From contig JAGDZP010000026.1 in NCBI GenBank assembly GCA_049115735.1, forward strand, positions 129,549 to 193,548: a stretch of DNA of 64,000 nt. Direction: 5' to 3'. The notes under the pieces are model-generated. The model saw nothing but the letters and a program-made list of their open reading frames with translations, made no database searches and was not told the DNA's origin. Below are positions 17,193 to 25,443 of the stretch, piece after piece. Within the stretch, counting starts at the first letter, position 1. Every line of letters starts with the position of its first letter. This DNA is from CAXBNB01 sp049115735. Its GTDB lineage: Bacteria; Bacteroidota; Bacteroidia; Cytophagales; Cyclobacteriaceae. A program made the position numbers and the translations under genes.

Positions 17193-18523
17193 GAATTGGG
17201 CTTGGGCTTTCTTGGAAATTGATTTTGTGCTGGTTCCTTTTTTTCCTTTTCTTGCTTTTGGTTTCTCTTTCCATTTAGCTCTGATAGCATGGAAATCTCA
17301 TCATCATTTTCTTCAGGTTGAGACATATAGATTTCTTCATCTCCTTCCAGTCCAAGAAGTACCTGGGCAAAAGTATCGTTGGTTTCTCCGACTTGAATTT
17401 CCTGTTTTCGAAAACCGACACCTTCCTTTACATAGACATATGAGATCGAATCGTTGTGATTGTGCAAAGATTCCAAAGGGACTGACAATGATTCCTCAAT
17501 TACAGATGTAAAGATTTTATTACTTGTTGTCATTCCCGGCTTAATCAAATCATTTACTCCATCCAATTCAATCATCACCTCAAATACCTTACTATCGCTG
17601 TTTGGCCTTTTTTGTCCCGAATTAGCAACTCTTGTAACAATCCCTGCCAATTTAATATCCGGTAAGGCGTCCAAGCCAATCTCCACTTTTTGACCTTTTT
17701 TTACGCGTCTAATATCTACCTCATTCACATAGGTTTTTGAATTCATACTCGTCAAATCAGGCAGTGTTGCAACAGTAGGACGCCAGGCTTCTATTTGGCT
17801 TCCTGTTTTAATCTGACTCCCGTTATGAGTTTTGGCGTAAATTAACATGCCATCTTCAGGTGCCATTATGGTGAAGTCTCGTAGAAGATCTTGCATGCCA
17901 TTTAATTCGTTTTGAACCTTATCTCTTGCACCTCTGGCCTGTACCATTTTGGCAATATTTTGTTGTTTCTTAATTTCATAGTTCTCTACTTTTTGACTGT
18001 AGGCTCGCTTCGCTTTATCAAGGGCAATTTCAGTTTTTTTGATTGTAGCTGGGGGTTCAAATTGCGATTGATCTAATTCTAATTCCTTTTCTTCAACTGC
18101 ATATTTTAGATTGATAAGCTCATCTCTTTTTTCGCGCATTTCTAGTGCAGTATCCAGCTGTTGAGTTATATATTTAGAAGCCGCACTTTCCAATTCAATC
18201 TCCTTGTCTTTCATTTTACCAGCCAAATCAGATGGATCAAGGCTCGCCACAAATTGTCCTTTCTTAACAATTGTGCCTTCCGGAATCATTTTTTCTATGG
18301 TCATCCGGTAAATGCGATGTTGCATTGCCTTTCTTGGTCCTTCAATTTTTACAGAATTTTTTGCTTCTAATTCACCGGTGACATTTATGTCAACAATAAA
18401 TTCTCCTGATGAAACCTCTACAATGATTGAAGAAGATGCATCTGATTCGGGCCTTAAAGAAAAGAAAAGAATAACTAGTGCAACAGCAGCACCAATGGCG
18501 ATGAAGGTTGTTTTTTTGTTCAT
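17189..18523 (-). CDS. periplasmic membrane-fusion adaptor (HlyD/MacA family)
   Basis: The 444-residue adaptor has one N-terminal membrane anchor (about 8-26), a lipoyl/barrel-sandwich half (IVDINVTGELEAKNSVKI), a long coiled-coil hairpin (about 110-220, rich in Glu, Lys and Gln) and beta-barrel domains. The C-terminus is highly charged and low in complexity (KRNQKQEKEKKEPAQNQ). It connects the permease to TolC across the periplasm. It is the first gene of a three-gene operon. The 140 bases upstream separate it from ribF. Confidence 0.88.
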   Translation of the reverse strand: MNKKTTFIAIGAAVALVILFFSLRPESDASSSIIVEVSSGEFIVDINVTGELEAKNSVKIEGPRKAMQHRIYRMTIEKMIPEGTIVKKGQFVASLDPSDLAGKMKDKEIELESAASKYITQQLDTALEMREKRDELINLKYAVEEKELELDQSQFEPPATIKKTEIALDKAKRAYSQKVENYEIKKQQNIAKMVQARGARDKVQNELNGMQDLLRDFTIMAPEDGMLIYAKTHNGSQIKTGSQIEAWRPTVATLPDLTSMNSKTYVNEVDIRRVKKGQKVEIGLDALPDIKLAGIVTRVANSGQKRPNSDSKVFEVMIELDGVNDLIKPGMTTSNKIFTSVIEESLSVPLESLHNHNDSISYVYVKEGVGFRKQEIQVGETNDTFAQVLLGLEGDEEIYMSQPEENDDEISMLSELNGKRNQKQEKEKKEPAQNQFPRKPKPNS

Positions 18524-18665
18524 TAGTTGAGGAGTTTTGAACTATAATTATAGTTAGTGTTTTAGCAACGGTTACGTTACAGCAAATGTTGTGCTAGAAT
18601 TCAATAGTTTTGGAAAATAGACTAATGACTCAGGTGAAAAGGGGTGAGAGGCTGGTGGATGAGAA

Positions 18666-19601
18666 TTATTTCAAGTTTTCAAGAATGGTAACGGCCTTTT
18701 TTTTGTCCTCGTGCAACTGAGCTGTCAAGCCAGCCAGGCCATCAAACTTCTCCTCATCGCGAATGCGTTTGACAAAATGGACCGTAACGGTTTCGTTATA
18801 AATATCTCGATCAAAATCAAAAATATTTACTTCCATACTTTGATTTTTTCCATCTACTGTCGGGCGGTTTCCAATATTCATCATGCCCTCATGTATATTA
18901 CCGCCTACTTCTACCTTAACGGCATAGACTCCATTACCTGGAATCAATTTGTAATCATCCTGAAGCTTTATGTTGGCAGTAGGGAATCCTAAACCAGTTC
19001 CCAGATTGTTTCCGCTTACCACCTTGCCGCTTATTTGATATGGTCTGCCCAGGTACTCGCTGGCTATATAAACCTTTCCTTCTAATAGTGCATTTCTAAC
19101 CTTCGTAGAACTGACACCTACGTGATCCACATCTTGTCTAGGGATCTCCTGGATCTCAAATCCAAAACGAGAGGCATTTTCCTGTAAATAGTCAAAACTA
19201 CCTTCCCTGTTCTTCCCAAAATGATGATCATAGCCAATGACCAGTTTCTTTGTTCCAATCTTGTCAATCAGTACCTTTTGAATAAATTCTTCGGAGGTGA
19301 GTTTGGAAAATTCTTTTGTGAAAGGAATCTTGATCAGGTAGTCAATATTTGCTTCACGAAGCAACTGAACTTTCTCTTCAAAAGTAGATAGTAACTTCAA
19401 TGCCTTTTCATTTGGGTTGACAACAAACCTCGGGTGAGGCCAGAAGGTAAGGACAACACTATTGTAAGCAGCCCCATGTGCTTGCTCTCTGATTCCATCC
19501 AGAATCTTGCGATGACCCACGTGTACACCATCGAATGTGCCGCTCGTCACTATCGCATTTTCTATTTTGCTTGAAAGCTGTCCCTCCTCTAAAACAATCA
19601 T
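18666..19601 (-). CDS. ribF: bifunctional riboflavin kinase / FAD synthetase
   Basis: The 311-residue length is typical of RibF. The N-terminal nucleotidyltransferase domain shows TSGTFDGVHVGHRKIL (the HxGH motif), VIGYDHHFG and ISSTKVR-type GVSSTKVRNAL. The C-terminal riboflavin kinase domain shows GKVVSGNNLGTGLGFPTAN and NIGNRPTVDG. The enzyme converts riboflavin to FMN and then FAD in the cytoplasm. It lies 12 bases after truB in the ftsX-DUF3098-uppP-truB-ribF operon, a gene order common in Bacteroidota. Confidence 0.95.
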   Translation of the reverse strand: MIVLEEGQLSSKIENAIVTSGTFDGVHVGHRKILDGIREQAHGAAYNSVVLTFWPHPRFVVNPNEKALKLLSTFEEKVQLLREANIDYLIKIPFTKEFSKLTSEEFIQKVLIDKIGTKKLVIGYDHHFGKNREGSFDYLQENASRFGFEIQEIPRQDVDHVGVSSTKVRNALLEGKVYIASEYLGRPYQISGKVVSGNNLGTGLGFPTANIKLQDDYKLIPGNGVYAVKVEVGGNIHEGMMNIGNRPTVDGKNQSMEVNIFDFDRDIYNETVTVHFVKRIRDEEKFDGLAGLTAQLHEDKKKAVTILENLK

Positions 19602-19613
19602 GCGGCGAAATTA

Positions 19614-20315
19614 CTAACTGTTATCATCACTTTCCTTTCTATGCTCCACCACTTGATCTATTAATTCTTCAAGTTGCATGGCCTGATCCACAGAATACTC
19701 ACCTATCGCAGTTCTTCTCAAATATTTAAGGTAAGCTCCGCATCCAAGCAGTTGGCCAAAATCGTGAGCAATACTCCGTATATAAGTGCCCTTTGAACAT
19801 TTTATCCTGAAATGCACCTCAGGGATATCCAACTTTACAATTTCAAAGGTATCCACCCTAACATTACGCTCCTTTAGCCCTACTTCCTCATTTTTACGAG
19901 CGCTTTTATATGCTCTCTTCCCGTTTACTTTTATTGCTGAAAATATGGGTGGTAATTGTTTAATCTCCCCGCTAAGTTTTTCTACTGCTGCCTGAATGTC
20001 TTCTTCTGTAATATCTTTATAGTCCTGCTCGTTCTCAAATTCTGTTTCAAGGTCGTACGAAGGAGTGGTTTTTCCAATTTCTATTATCCCTTCATACTCC
20101 TTGTCCTGGCCCATAAACTCCTCTATTCTCTTAGTGAACTTTCCGGTGCAAATAATCAATAGGCCTGTCGCGAGAGGATCAAGAGTACCAGCATGCCCAA
20201 TTTTTTTTACCTTCAGAGCATATCGCAACTTTTTTACCACGTCAAAGGAACTCCAAGTTTGAGGCTTGTCGATCATCAGCATCTGTCCACTCTCGAAATC
20301 GAAATCTGTTATCAT
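19614..20315 (-). CDS. truB: tRNA pseudouridine-55 synthase
   Basis: I choose ATG 20315 (MITDFDFESG), which overlaps the uppP stop as ATGA; the longer frame to 20357 starts with a non-ATG codon inside uppP. This gives 233 residues. TruB motifs are MLMIDKPQTWSSFDVV, then KIGHAGTLDPLATGLL with the catalytic Asp, PPIFSAIKVNGKRAY and GTYIRSIAHDFG. The enzyme makes the universal pseudouridine in the T-loop of tRNAs. It lacks a long C-terminal PUA extension, as is common in short bacterial TruBs. Confidence 0.95.
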   Translation of the reverse strand: MITDFDFESGQMLMIDKPQTWSSFDVVKKLRYALKVKKIGHAGTLDPLATGLLIICTGKFTKRIEEFMGQDKEYEGIIEIGKTTPSYDLETEFENEQDYKDITEEDIQAAVEKLSGEIKQLPPIFSAIKVNGKRAYKSARKNEEVGLKERNVRVDTFEIVKLDIPEVHFRIKCSKGTYIRSIAHDFGQLLGCGAYLKYLRRTAIGEYSVDQAMQLEELIDQVVEHRKESDDNS

Positions 20316-21106
20316 AGTAATGAAGCAATAATTGCCAAAGCACCTATGGTGAAGCAATAGATGGCAAAATATATGAGTTTACCTTTTTTGACTATCGAAA
20401 TCATCCATTTGCATGCTAGGAGCCCCGAAATGAATGCCGCTACAAAACCGAGACCCAATGCTAGACCTGAAATATCAGCCGATAGCTCTGGGGCCTCATA
20501 CAAATGTTTTACTTTGATCAGAGTGGCACCCAGAATGGGAATCAAAACCATCAAAAAAGAAAATCTTGCTGCCTTCTCCCTGTCCACACCAAGAAGTATC
20601 GCTGTGGAAATTGTAGAACCGGACCTGGATATACCCGGCATAATAGCTATGGCCTGAGCCAGGCCAATAATTATAGCCTTAGGGTAGCTCACTTCTTTAT
20701 CACTCGACTTACTAAACTGTGTGAATAGCAACAGCAATCCTGTAACAATCAGCATAGAGCCGACCAGAACAATACGTCCTCCAAAAAATGCTTCAATTTG
20801 ATCTTCGAATAAGACACCCACTATACCAACAGGTATCATAGACAATAAAATCTTTAGAGAGAAATGAAGTGATTCATTCGCTTCAAATTTCAACAAGTCT
20901 ATAACGATTTGGCCAATGTCTTTTCTAAAAATCACAACAGTACTGAAGGCAGTTGCACCATGCACAACTATGGAAAACAACAAATTATCCTTTGTGTTTA
21001 CTCCTAATAAAACTGTTCCGATTTCCAGATGACCGCTACTGCTTACGGGCAAAAATTCGGTCAGCCCTTGAATGATACCAAGGATGACCGCCTCAAGAAT
21101 TGTCAT
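20312..21106 (-). CDS. uppP: undecaprenyl-diphosphate phosphatase
   Basis: This 264-residue inner-membrane protein of the BacA/UppP family recycles undecaprenyl diphosphate for cell-wall synthesis. Motifs are GIIQGLTEFLPVSSSGHL near the N-terminus (the conserved Glu-rich and Ser-rich site) and PGISRSGSTI with the catalytic arginine and serine. About eight membrane segments are present. It overlaps both DUF3098 upstream and truB downstream by 4 bases, which indicates translational coupling. Confidence 0.95.
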   Translation of the reverse strand: MTILEAVILGIIQGLTEFLPVSSSGHLEIGTVLLGVNTKDNLLFSIVVHGATAFSTVVIFRKDIGQIVIDLLKFEANESLHFSLKILLSMIPVGIVGVLFEDQIEAFFGGRIVLVGSMLIVTGLLLLFTQFSKSSDKEVSYPKAIIIGLAQAIAIMPGISRSGSTISTAILLGVDREKAARFSFLMVLIPILGATLIKVKHLYEAPELSADISGLALGLGFVAAFISGLLACKWMISIVKKGKLIYFAIYCFTIGALAIIASLL

Positions 21107-21315
21107 TTATTCTCCTTAGGCTTATGTAGTATAGCAACAAATTCAATCCCAAACCCGGCCAAAACGGTCAGTGGTCCAACTGTCAGACCTAGTGTGCCAA
21201 AACCATAGGGCTCAGTATCTAATGACATCAATATAAAACCCAGAATAAGTACCAGAATTCCGGAAATCATCAGGATATAGTTTGTTCTGGAGAATGCAAG
21301 TTTGTTCTTACTCAT
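21103..21315 (-). CDS. DUF3098 family small membrane protein
   Basis: The 70-residue protein has two transmembrane segments (about 14-32 and 42-60) and the pattern NYILMISGILVLILGFILM. This family is restricted to Bacteroidota and sits between ftsX and uppP. Its function is unknown. Its position, with a 4-base overlap with uppP and a 3-base gap from ftsX, suggests a role in envelope assembly or division, but that rests on context alone. Confidence 0.85.
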   Translation of the reverse strand: MSKNKLAFSRTNYILMISGILVLILGFILMSLDTEPYGFGTLGLTVGPLTVLAGFGIEFVAILHKPKENK

Positions 21316-21318
21316 ATC

Positions 21319-22209
21319 TTAGTATAATTCATCAAGCGATAACTTGAGATATTTTCTAATGGCGGCAAATGTACTTATAAAACCAACAATTGTTCCTAAG
21401 ACAATAATAATCCCAGCAAGGATCATCAACTTTTCATCCGATTGAAGTTCACTTAGACCTTCAATCCTGGAGTTTGCCAGAATCAAAACACCTGCCAGAA
21501 GAGCACATGCTAATATTCCCGAAATGAATCCATAAGCCGATGCACGCATCAAAAATGGTTTTTGAATAAATGCAGCTGTAGCACCTACCAATTGCATACT
21601 TCTAATTAAGAATCTTTGAGAGAAGAGCGCAAGTTTAATTGTGTTGTTGATAAGGATCACCACAACGAGAAAGAGTATCACTGAGAAGCCCAGCAGCACC
21701 AAACCAATTTTCGTCAGATTTTCATTGATACTACTTACAAGATTTTCGATATATGACACTTCGTACACCCCACGAATGTATCCTATCTCTTTTTTTATCT
21801 CAGCCAAATTCTCAGCAGCATGAAAGTCTGGGTTTATTTTTAATACAATTACATCCCTTAGGGGATTGTCTCCAAGGAATGAAACAAAATCTTCACCTGT
21901 CTCCTCAATAAATTGCTTAGCCGCATCGTCCTTAGATATGCTACTAACCTGAGGCACACCATCTTTTACATGCACATAATCTTTTGAAGAAAGTGTCTTT
22001 GAAATTTTTACGATCTCGTTTTCGCTCAGATCTTTATTCAGAAAAACCTGCATTTCTACGTTTTCCTGGATAGTTTTAGTCAATTGTTTGGTGAGCACCA
22101 GCAATACTCCAAATAAACCAGTAACAAAAAGTGCTAAAGTGATGCTGAACACAACACTAACAAAGGGGTAACTCCCGAGCTTCTTTTTTTTGTATTTCTT
22201 TTCCTTCAT
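21319..22209 (-). CDS. ftsX: cell division protein FtsX
   Basis: This 296-residue FtsX permease has an N-terminal cytoplasmic tail rich in lysine, one membrane helix (about 15-40), a periplasmic loop containing EVSYIENLVSSINE, and three C-terminal helices. FtsX with the ATPase FtsE controls cell-wall hydrolases at the septum. ftsE is not next to it; in Bacteroidota it is often located elsewhere. It heads the ftsX-DUF3098-uppP-truB-ribF operon. Confidence 0.9.
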   Translation of the reverse strand: MKEKKYKKKKLGSYPFVSVVFSITLALFVTGLFGVLLVLTKQLTKTIQENVEMQVFLNKDLSENEIVKISKTLSSKDYVHVKDGVPQVSSISKDDAAKQFIEETGEDFVSFLGDNPLRDVIVLKINPDFHAAENLAEIKKEIGYIRGVYEVSYIENLVSSINENLTKIGLVLLGFSVILFLVVVILINNTIKLALFSQRFLIRSMQLVGATAAFIQKPFLMRASAYGFISGILACALLAGVLILANSRIEGLSELQSDEKLMILAGIIIVLGTIVGFISTFAAIRKYLKLSLDELY

Positions 22210-22308
22210 AGCGATGAAGCCAAAATTATATTAAAATACTCAGGACTAAGTGATTGTTAACTGGAAAAGCAGTGGTGCGAGACAAGTAAGGAAGTAGATT
22301 GTTTTGTA

Positions 22309-23190
22309 TTATCCTTTCGTCTTGATTATATTAAGTTCGTTGATGACAGTAGGATCTTCTATCTTAATTAATGGTGATATCTCGTTGACCCCTTGTCTTA
22401 ATCTAAAATAATTTCCATTATAGTAGAAGAAAAGCTTCTTGCTTTGATAGCTATTGATTTCAAGAATCTCATAAGGAGACGCTTCAAATTTGCCGTATAG
22501 GTAAAGTTTATTATTGTCCAGTCTGTAATGAAACCTGTACCGGTTGGTCACTACGTTCTCAATGTCTACCTTGTCAATCTTAGTAGGATCAGCTAAGGCC
22601 TTATTATTGGATATTACCTTTTCGAGAATCTGATCCGGTTGTGGAATGATGTCACCTGACAGGTCTTCACTAACTTCAGGGACACTAAAGTTCACGTTGC
22701 TCGAATTATTCTCAACTGGAGTAGCAATAGGGTCAGTTCCTTCTACCCAGGTACCTTTTGTTCGTTTCTCCGAATAACGATAGTTGAGCTCATTCTGCAA
22801 AGCAATTTCCTGGTATTCCATATTCAAGAACTCAAGTTTGGAATCCACGCCAGCAAAATTCACTCTTTCGATTTCTTCCTCACTTAAATACAAATATGTA
22901 GCTGTACCTACAATTAGGGAAGTGACTACATAGGACATGGTCTTCATAGTAGAAGACTGGGTAAGCATGCCCAATATGCCAGGACCTACAGATACATTGT
23001 CCAACCTTGCTTTAAGCTGAGACTTCCTGTATTCTTTCAAACCGTGGACGATCTCATTCTGATGATCAAACTCGGTCTTGAGCATTGGATCCTTTATAAG
23101 TTGCTCCTCAAAAATATACTGCTCAGAACCCGACATTTGTCCATCGAGATATTTGTTTACCAGCCTTGTATATTCACTTTGAATTGACAT
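22309..23190 (-). CDS. probable membrane anti-sigma factor
   Basis: The 293-residue protein has an N-terminal helical segment of the kind found in anti-sigma domains (EYTRLVNKYLDGQMSGSEQYIFEEQL), one transmembrane helix (about 83-102) and a C-terminal extracytoplasmic region of about 180 residues. It follows the ECF sigma gene by one base on the same strand, so translation is probably coupled. There is no HxxxCxxC zinc site, so it would not be a zinc anti-sigma. The periplasmic part matches nothing I know. Confidence 0.65.
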   Translation of the reverse strand: MSIQSEYTRLVNKYLDGQMSGSEQYIFEEQLIKDPMLKTEFDHQNEIVHGLKEYRKSQLKARLDNVSVGPGILGMLTQSSTMKTMSYVVTSLIVGTATYLYLSEEEIERVNFAGVDSKLEFLNMEYQEIALQNELNYRYSEKRTKGTWVEGTDPIATPVENNSSNVNFSVPEVSEDLSGDIIPQPDQILEKVISNNKALADPTKIDKVDIENVVTNRYRFHYRLDNNKLYLYGKFEASPYEILEINSYQSKKLFFYYNGNYFRLRQGVNEISPLIKIEDPTVINELNIIKTKG

Positions 23191-23191
23191 A

Positions 23192-23731
23192 TCAATCTAA
23201 AAAATCAGATGAAGAATACTTTCGCTTAATTAGCAAGTCTAGCTTCTTCTTACATTTATACTTTTTGGTTTTGGCCGTATCTGTATTGGCCAATTCCAAC
23301 TTCTTAGCTATATCTGTCATTGACAATCCATCAAAATAATGGTAAGTCAATATCCTCCTACACGTATCACCCAGCTCATTTATACAGTCCGCAATAATCC
23401 TAGCTCGCTCTCTCTTCTCAAATTCCTGATAAGTATATTCTTCCTTATCACTTTCTGCAAACTTGCCTTTTCTGTCGAGCTCTTTTCGCCACAAATTTAA
23501 GCAAACGCTGTAAAGGTAGGTACTGATCTTAGAAGTAAGAACCAGTTTTCCACCAATTGCTTTCTGCCAAAATGCCAAAAGTGCCTCTTGATATACATCC
23601 TTAGCTTCATCTTCTGTACCATTATTATTAAGGACAATCCTTGTCATCATCCTATAATGTTTCTTATACAGATACTCTAAAGCCTTTTCATCACCTTTGC
23701 TTACTCTCTCTAGAACCTCCCTGTCCTTCAT
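23192..23731 (-). CDS. ECF-type RNA polymerase sigma factor
   Basis: This group 4 sigma factor is 179 residues from ATG 23731; the frame could begin at a TTG two codons earlier. Region 2 contains YLYKKHYRMMTRIVLNNNG and EDEAKDVYQEALLAFWQK. Region 4 contains LGDTCRRILTYHYFDGLSMTDIAKKLEL, a helix-turn-helix. It probably directs a small regulon in response to an envelope signal, held by the membrane protein encoded directly downstream. Confidence 0.9.
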   Translation of the reverse strand: MKDREVLERVSKGDEKALEYLYKKHYRMMTRIVLNNNGTEDEAKDVYQEALLAFWQKAIGGKLVLTSKISTYLYSVCLNLWRKELDRKGKFAESDKEEYTYQEFEKRERARIIADCINELGDTCRRILTYHYFDGLSMTDIAKKLELANTDTAKTKKYKCKKKLDLLIKRKYSSSDFLD

Positions 23732-23895
23732 TTTCAAAAAGCTCTCGCTTTTGTTTTAATACTACAATCTATTGAATTGTAACCACCTAAATCCCAACAA
23801 TTCTGTGTGTTACGGAATTTAGAGTTTACTAATATACTTTATTTGGATCAAATTAGTCCAATAATCACTGACTAATCTCCGCCTAATCAAGTACG

Positions 23896-24027
23896 ATGGA
23901 AGAAGAGAAATATTACATTTTCAGTGTTGTGTGGCCAGATGACTTGAAAAAAAGCCAGCAGTTAAAAGTGGCTCGAAGGGGCGGAATTTTTACCGCGAAA
24001 TTAAGAGAGAGCAGGAACCAAGACTAG
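23896..24027 (+). CDS. possible 43-residue small protein
   Basis: An ATG-to-TAG frame encodes MEEEKYYIFSVVWPDDLKKS followed by a basic stretch (VARRGGIFTAKLRESRNQD). The composition looks protein-like (mixed charge, aromatic core). No family is recognised and no promoter or ribosome site is obvious. The stop codon lies inside a hairpin stem (24020-24027 with 24041-24048). It could be a real small protein, part of a lost gene, or chance. Confidence 0.3.
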   Translation: MEEEKYYIFSVVWPDDLKKSQQLKVARRGGIFTAKLRESRNQD

Positions 24028-24085
24028 CGTTTTTCATATACTAGTCTTGATAAGTTAACCTGTGCATCAATAACCTGTTCCTGCT
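24010..24085. other. nested inverted repeats, possible structured RNA
   Basis: An outer 9-bp stem (24010-24018 with 24077-24085) encloses an inner 8-bp stem (24020-24027 with 24041-24048). Between the inner stem and the outer 3' arm, TTGAT (24047-24051) can pair with ATCAA (24066-24070), giving a possible three-way junction. No T tract follows on either strand, so this is not a plain terminator. Confidence 0.4.
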
Positions 24086-24300
24086 GGTTGAAAAGACCTA
24101 AATGGAATATCCAAAATAACTTCCACATTGCTAGTAACAAACTCCCTTAGGTCATTATAAGAGCTAAATTAAGACTTATTATCAATATATCAAACTCATT
24201 TTATATATTTTAATAACATTATTAATTAACATGTTAAATTTCATTTGTAGACGACACAATTAAACCATGATAAAGGGAAACTATTGATTAGAAGTTTTTG

Positions 24301-24331
24301 TTTGGAATAGCAAGGCAGAATATTACTTTTG
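24301..24331 (+). promoter_or_regulatory. gapA promoter
   Basis: TTTG (24301-24304), 19 bases, then TACTTTTG (24324-24331): a full match to the Bacteroidota form TTTG-N19-TAnnTTTG. It lies 32 bases before the gapA ATG. Confidence 0.75.
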
Positions 24332-24363
24332 TAGAAAATATTTAAAGTTTTAAAGAAAAAGAA

Positions 24364-25365
24364 ATGATTAAAATTGGAATCAATGGATTCGGACGAATCG
24401 GGAGATTGGTATTCCGAGTTGCAGTTGAAAAATCTAACATTCAGGTTGTTGGTATCAACGACTTGGTGGATTTAGAATATATGGCTTACATGCTAAAGTA
24501 TGATTCGACTCATGGTCGCTTTAACGGCACAGTAGAAGTAAAAGACGGACAACTTGTTGTGAACGGAAACGCTATACGCGTGACAGCTGAGAGAAATCCA
24601 GCAGACTTAAAATGGGACGAAATTGGTGCTGAGTACGTAGTTGAGTCTACAGGGCTTTTCCTTACTAAAGAAAGCGCTCAAGGACACATCGATGCTGGTG
24701 CTAAGAAAGTTGTAATGTCAGCTCCTTCAAAAGACGACACTCCAATGTTCGTAATAGGTGTGAATCAGGATAAGTACTCTAACGACATGCAGTTTGTGTC
24801 TAATGCGTCTTGTACTACCAACTGTCTTGCTCCTATCGCTAAGGTATTGAACGACAAGTTTGGTATCAAAGAAGGATTGATGACTACTGTACACGCAACT
24901 ACAGCTACTCAGAAAACAGTTGATGGTCCTTCTATGAAAGACTGGAGAGGCGGAAGAGGCGCTGGACAGAATATCATCCCATCTTCAACTGGAGCTGCTA
25001 AAGCTGTTGGTAAAGTGATTCCAGAATTGAATGGAAAGCTTACAGGTATGGCATTCAGAGTTCCAACTCCAGACGTATCAGTTGTTGACCTTACGGTTAA
25101 CCTTGAAAAGCCAGCTTCTTACGAAGAAGTAAAAGCTGCAATGAAAGAGGCTTCTGAAGGAGAATTGAAAGGAATCCTGGGATATACTGAAGATGCTGTT
25201 GTTTCTAACGACTTTATCGGCGACCCCAGAACGTCAATCTTCGACGCAGGTGCTGGAATTCAATTGTCAGACACTTTCTTGAAAGTGGTTGCTTGGTATG
25301 ACAATGAGTGGGGATACTCTACCAAAGTTGTTGAGCTAGTTGAGTTTATCGACTCTAAAAAATAA
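24364..25365 (+). CDS. gapA: glyceraldehyde-3-phosphate dehydrogenase, type I
   Basis: This 333-residue GAPDH has the NAD-binding start IGINGFGRIGRLVFR, the catalytic cysteine in SNASCTTNCLAP (Cys about residue 152), and WYDNEWGYSTKV near the C-terminus. It catalyses phosphorylation and oxidation of glyceraldehyde-3-phosphate in glycolysis and gluconeogenesis. Codon use looks stronger than that of its neighbours, which fits high expression. It has its own promoter and a strong terminator shared with mdh. Confidence 0.96.
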   Translation: MIKIGINGFGRIGRLVFRVAVEKSNIQVVGINDLVDLEYMAYMLKYDSTHGRFNGTVEVKDGQLVVNGNAIRVTAERNPADLKWDEIGAEYVVESTGLFLTKESAQGHIDAGAKKVVMSAPSKDDTPMFVIGVNQDKYSNDMQFVSNASCTTNCLAPIAKVLNDKFGIKEGLMTTVHATTATQKTVDGPSMKDWRGGRGAGQNIIPSSTGAAKAVGKVIPELNGKLTGMAFRVPTPDVSVVDLTVNLEKPASYEEVKAAMKEASEGELKGILGYTEDAVVSNDFIGDPRTSIFDAGAGIQLSDTFLKVVAWYDNEWGYSTKVVELVEFIDSKK

Positions 25366-25384
25366 ACCCGGATTTTAATGCGGA

Positions 25385-25426
25385 AACAAAAAAGGCATCC
25401 GTCAGTTGACGGATGCCTTTTTTGTT
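25385..25426. terminator. bidirectional terminator between gapA and mdh
   Basis: A perfect 20-bp inverted repeat centred at 25405/25406, with GGCATCCGTCA and its complement flanked by A and T runs on both sides. It terminates gapA on the plus strand and mdh on the minus strand. Confidence 0.92.
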
Positions 25427-25443
25427 ATCGTCATTTTATCCTC

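Larger units (their letters stand above)
23732..24363. other. 632-base gap upstream of gapA with structured part
   Basis: The gap contains a possible 43-codon ORF (23896-24027), a nested pair of inverted repeats (24010-24085) and the gapA promoter (24301-24331). The remainder, especially 24120-24290, is very AT-rich and shows nothing I can name. Confidence 0.6.
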
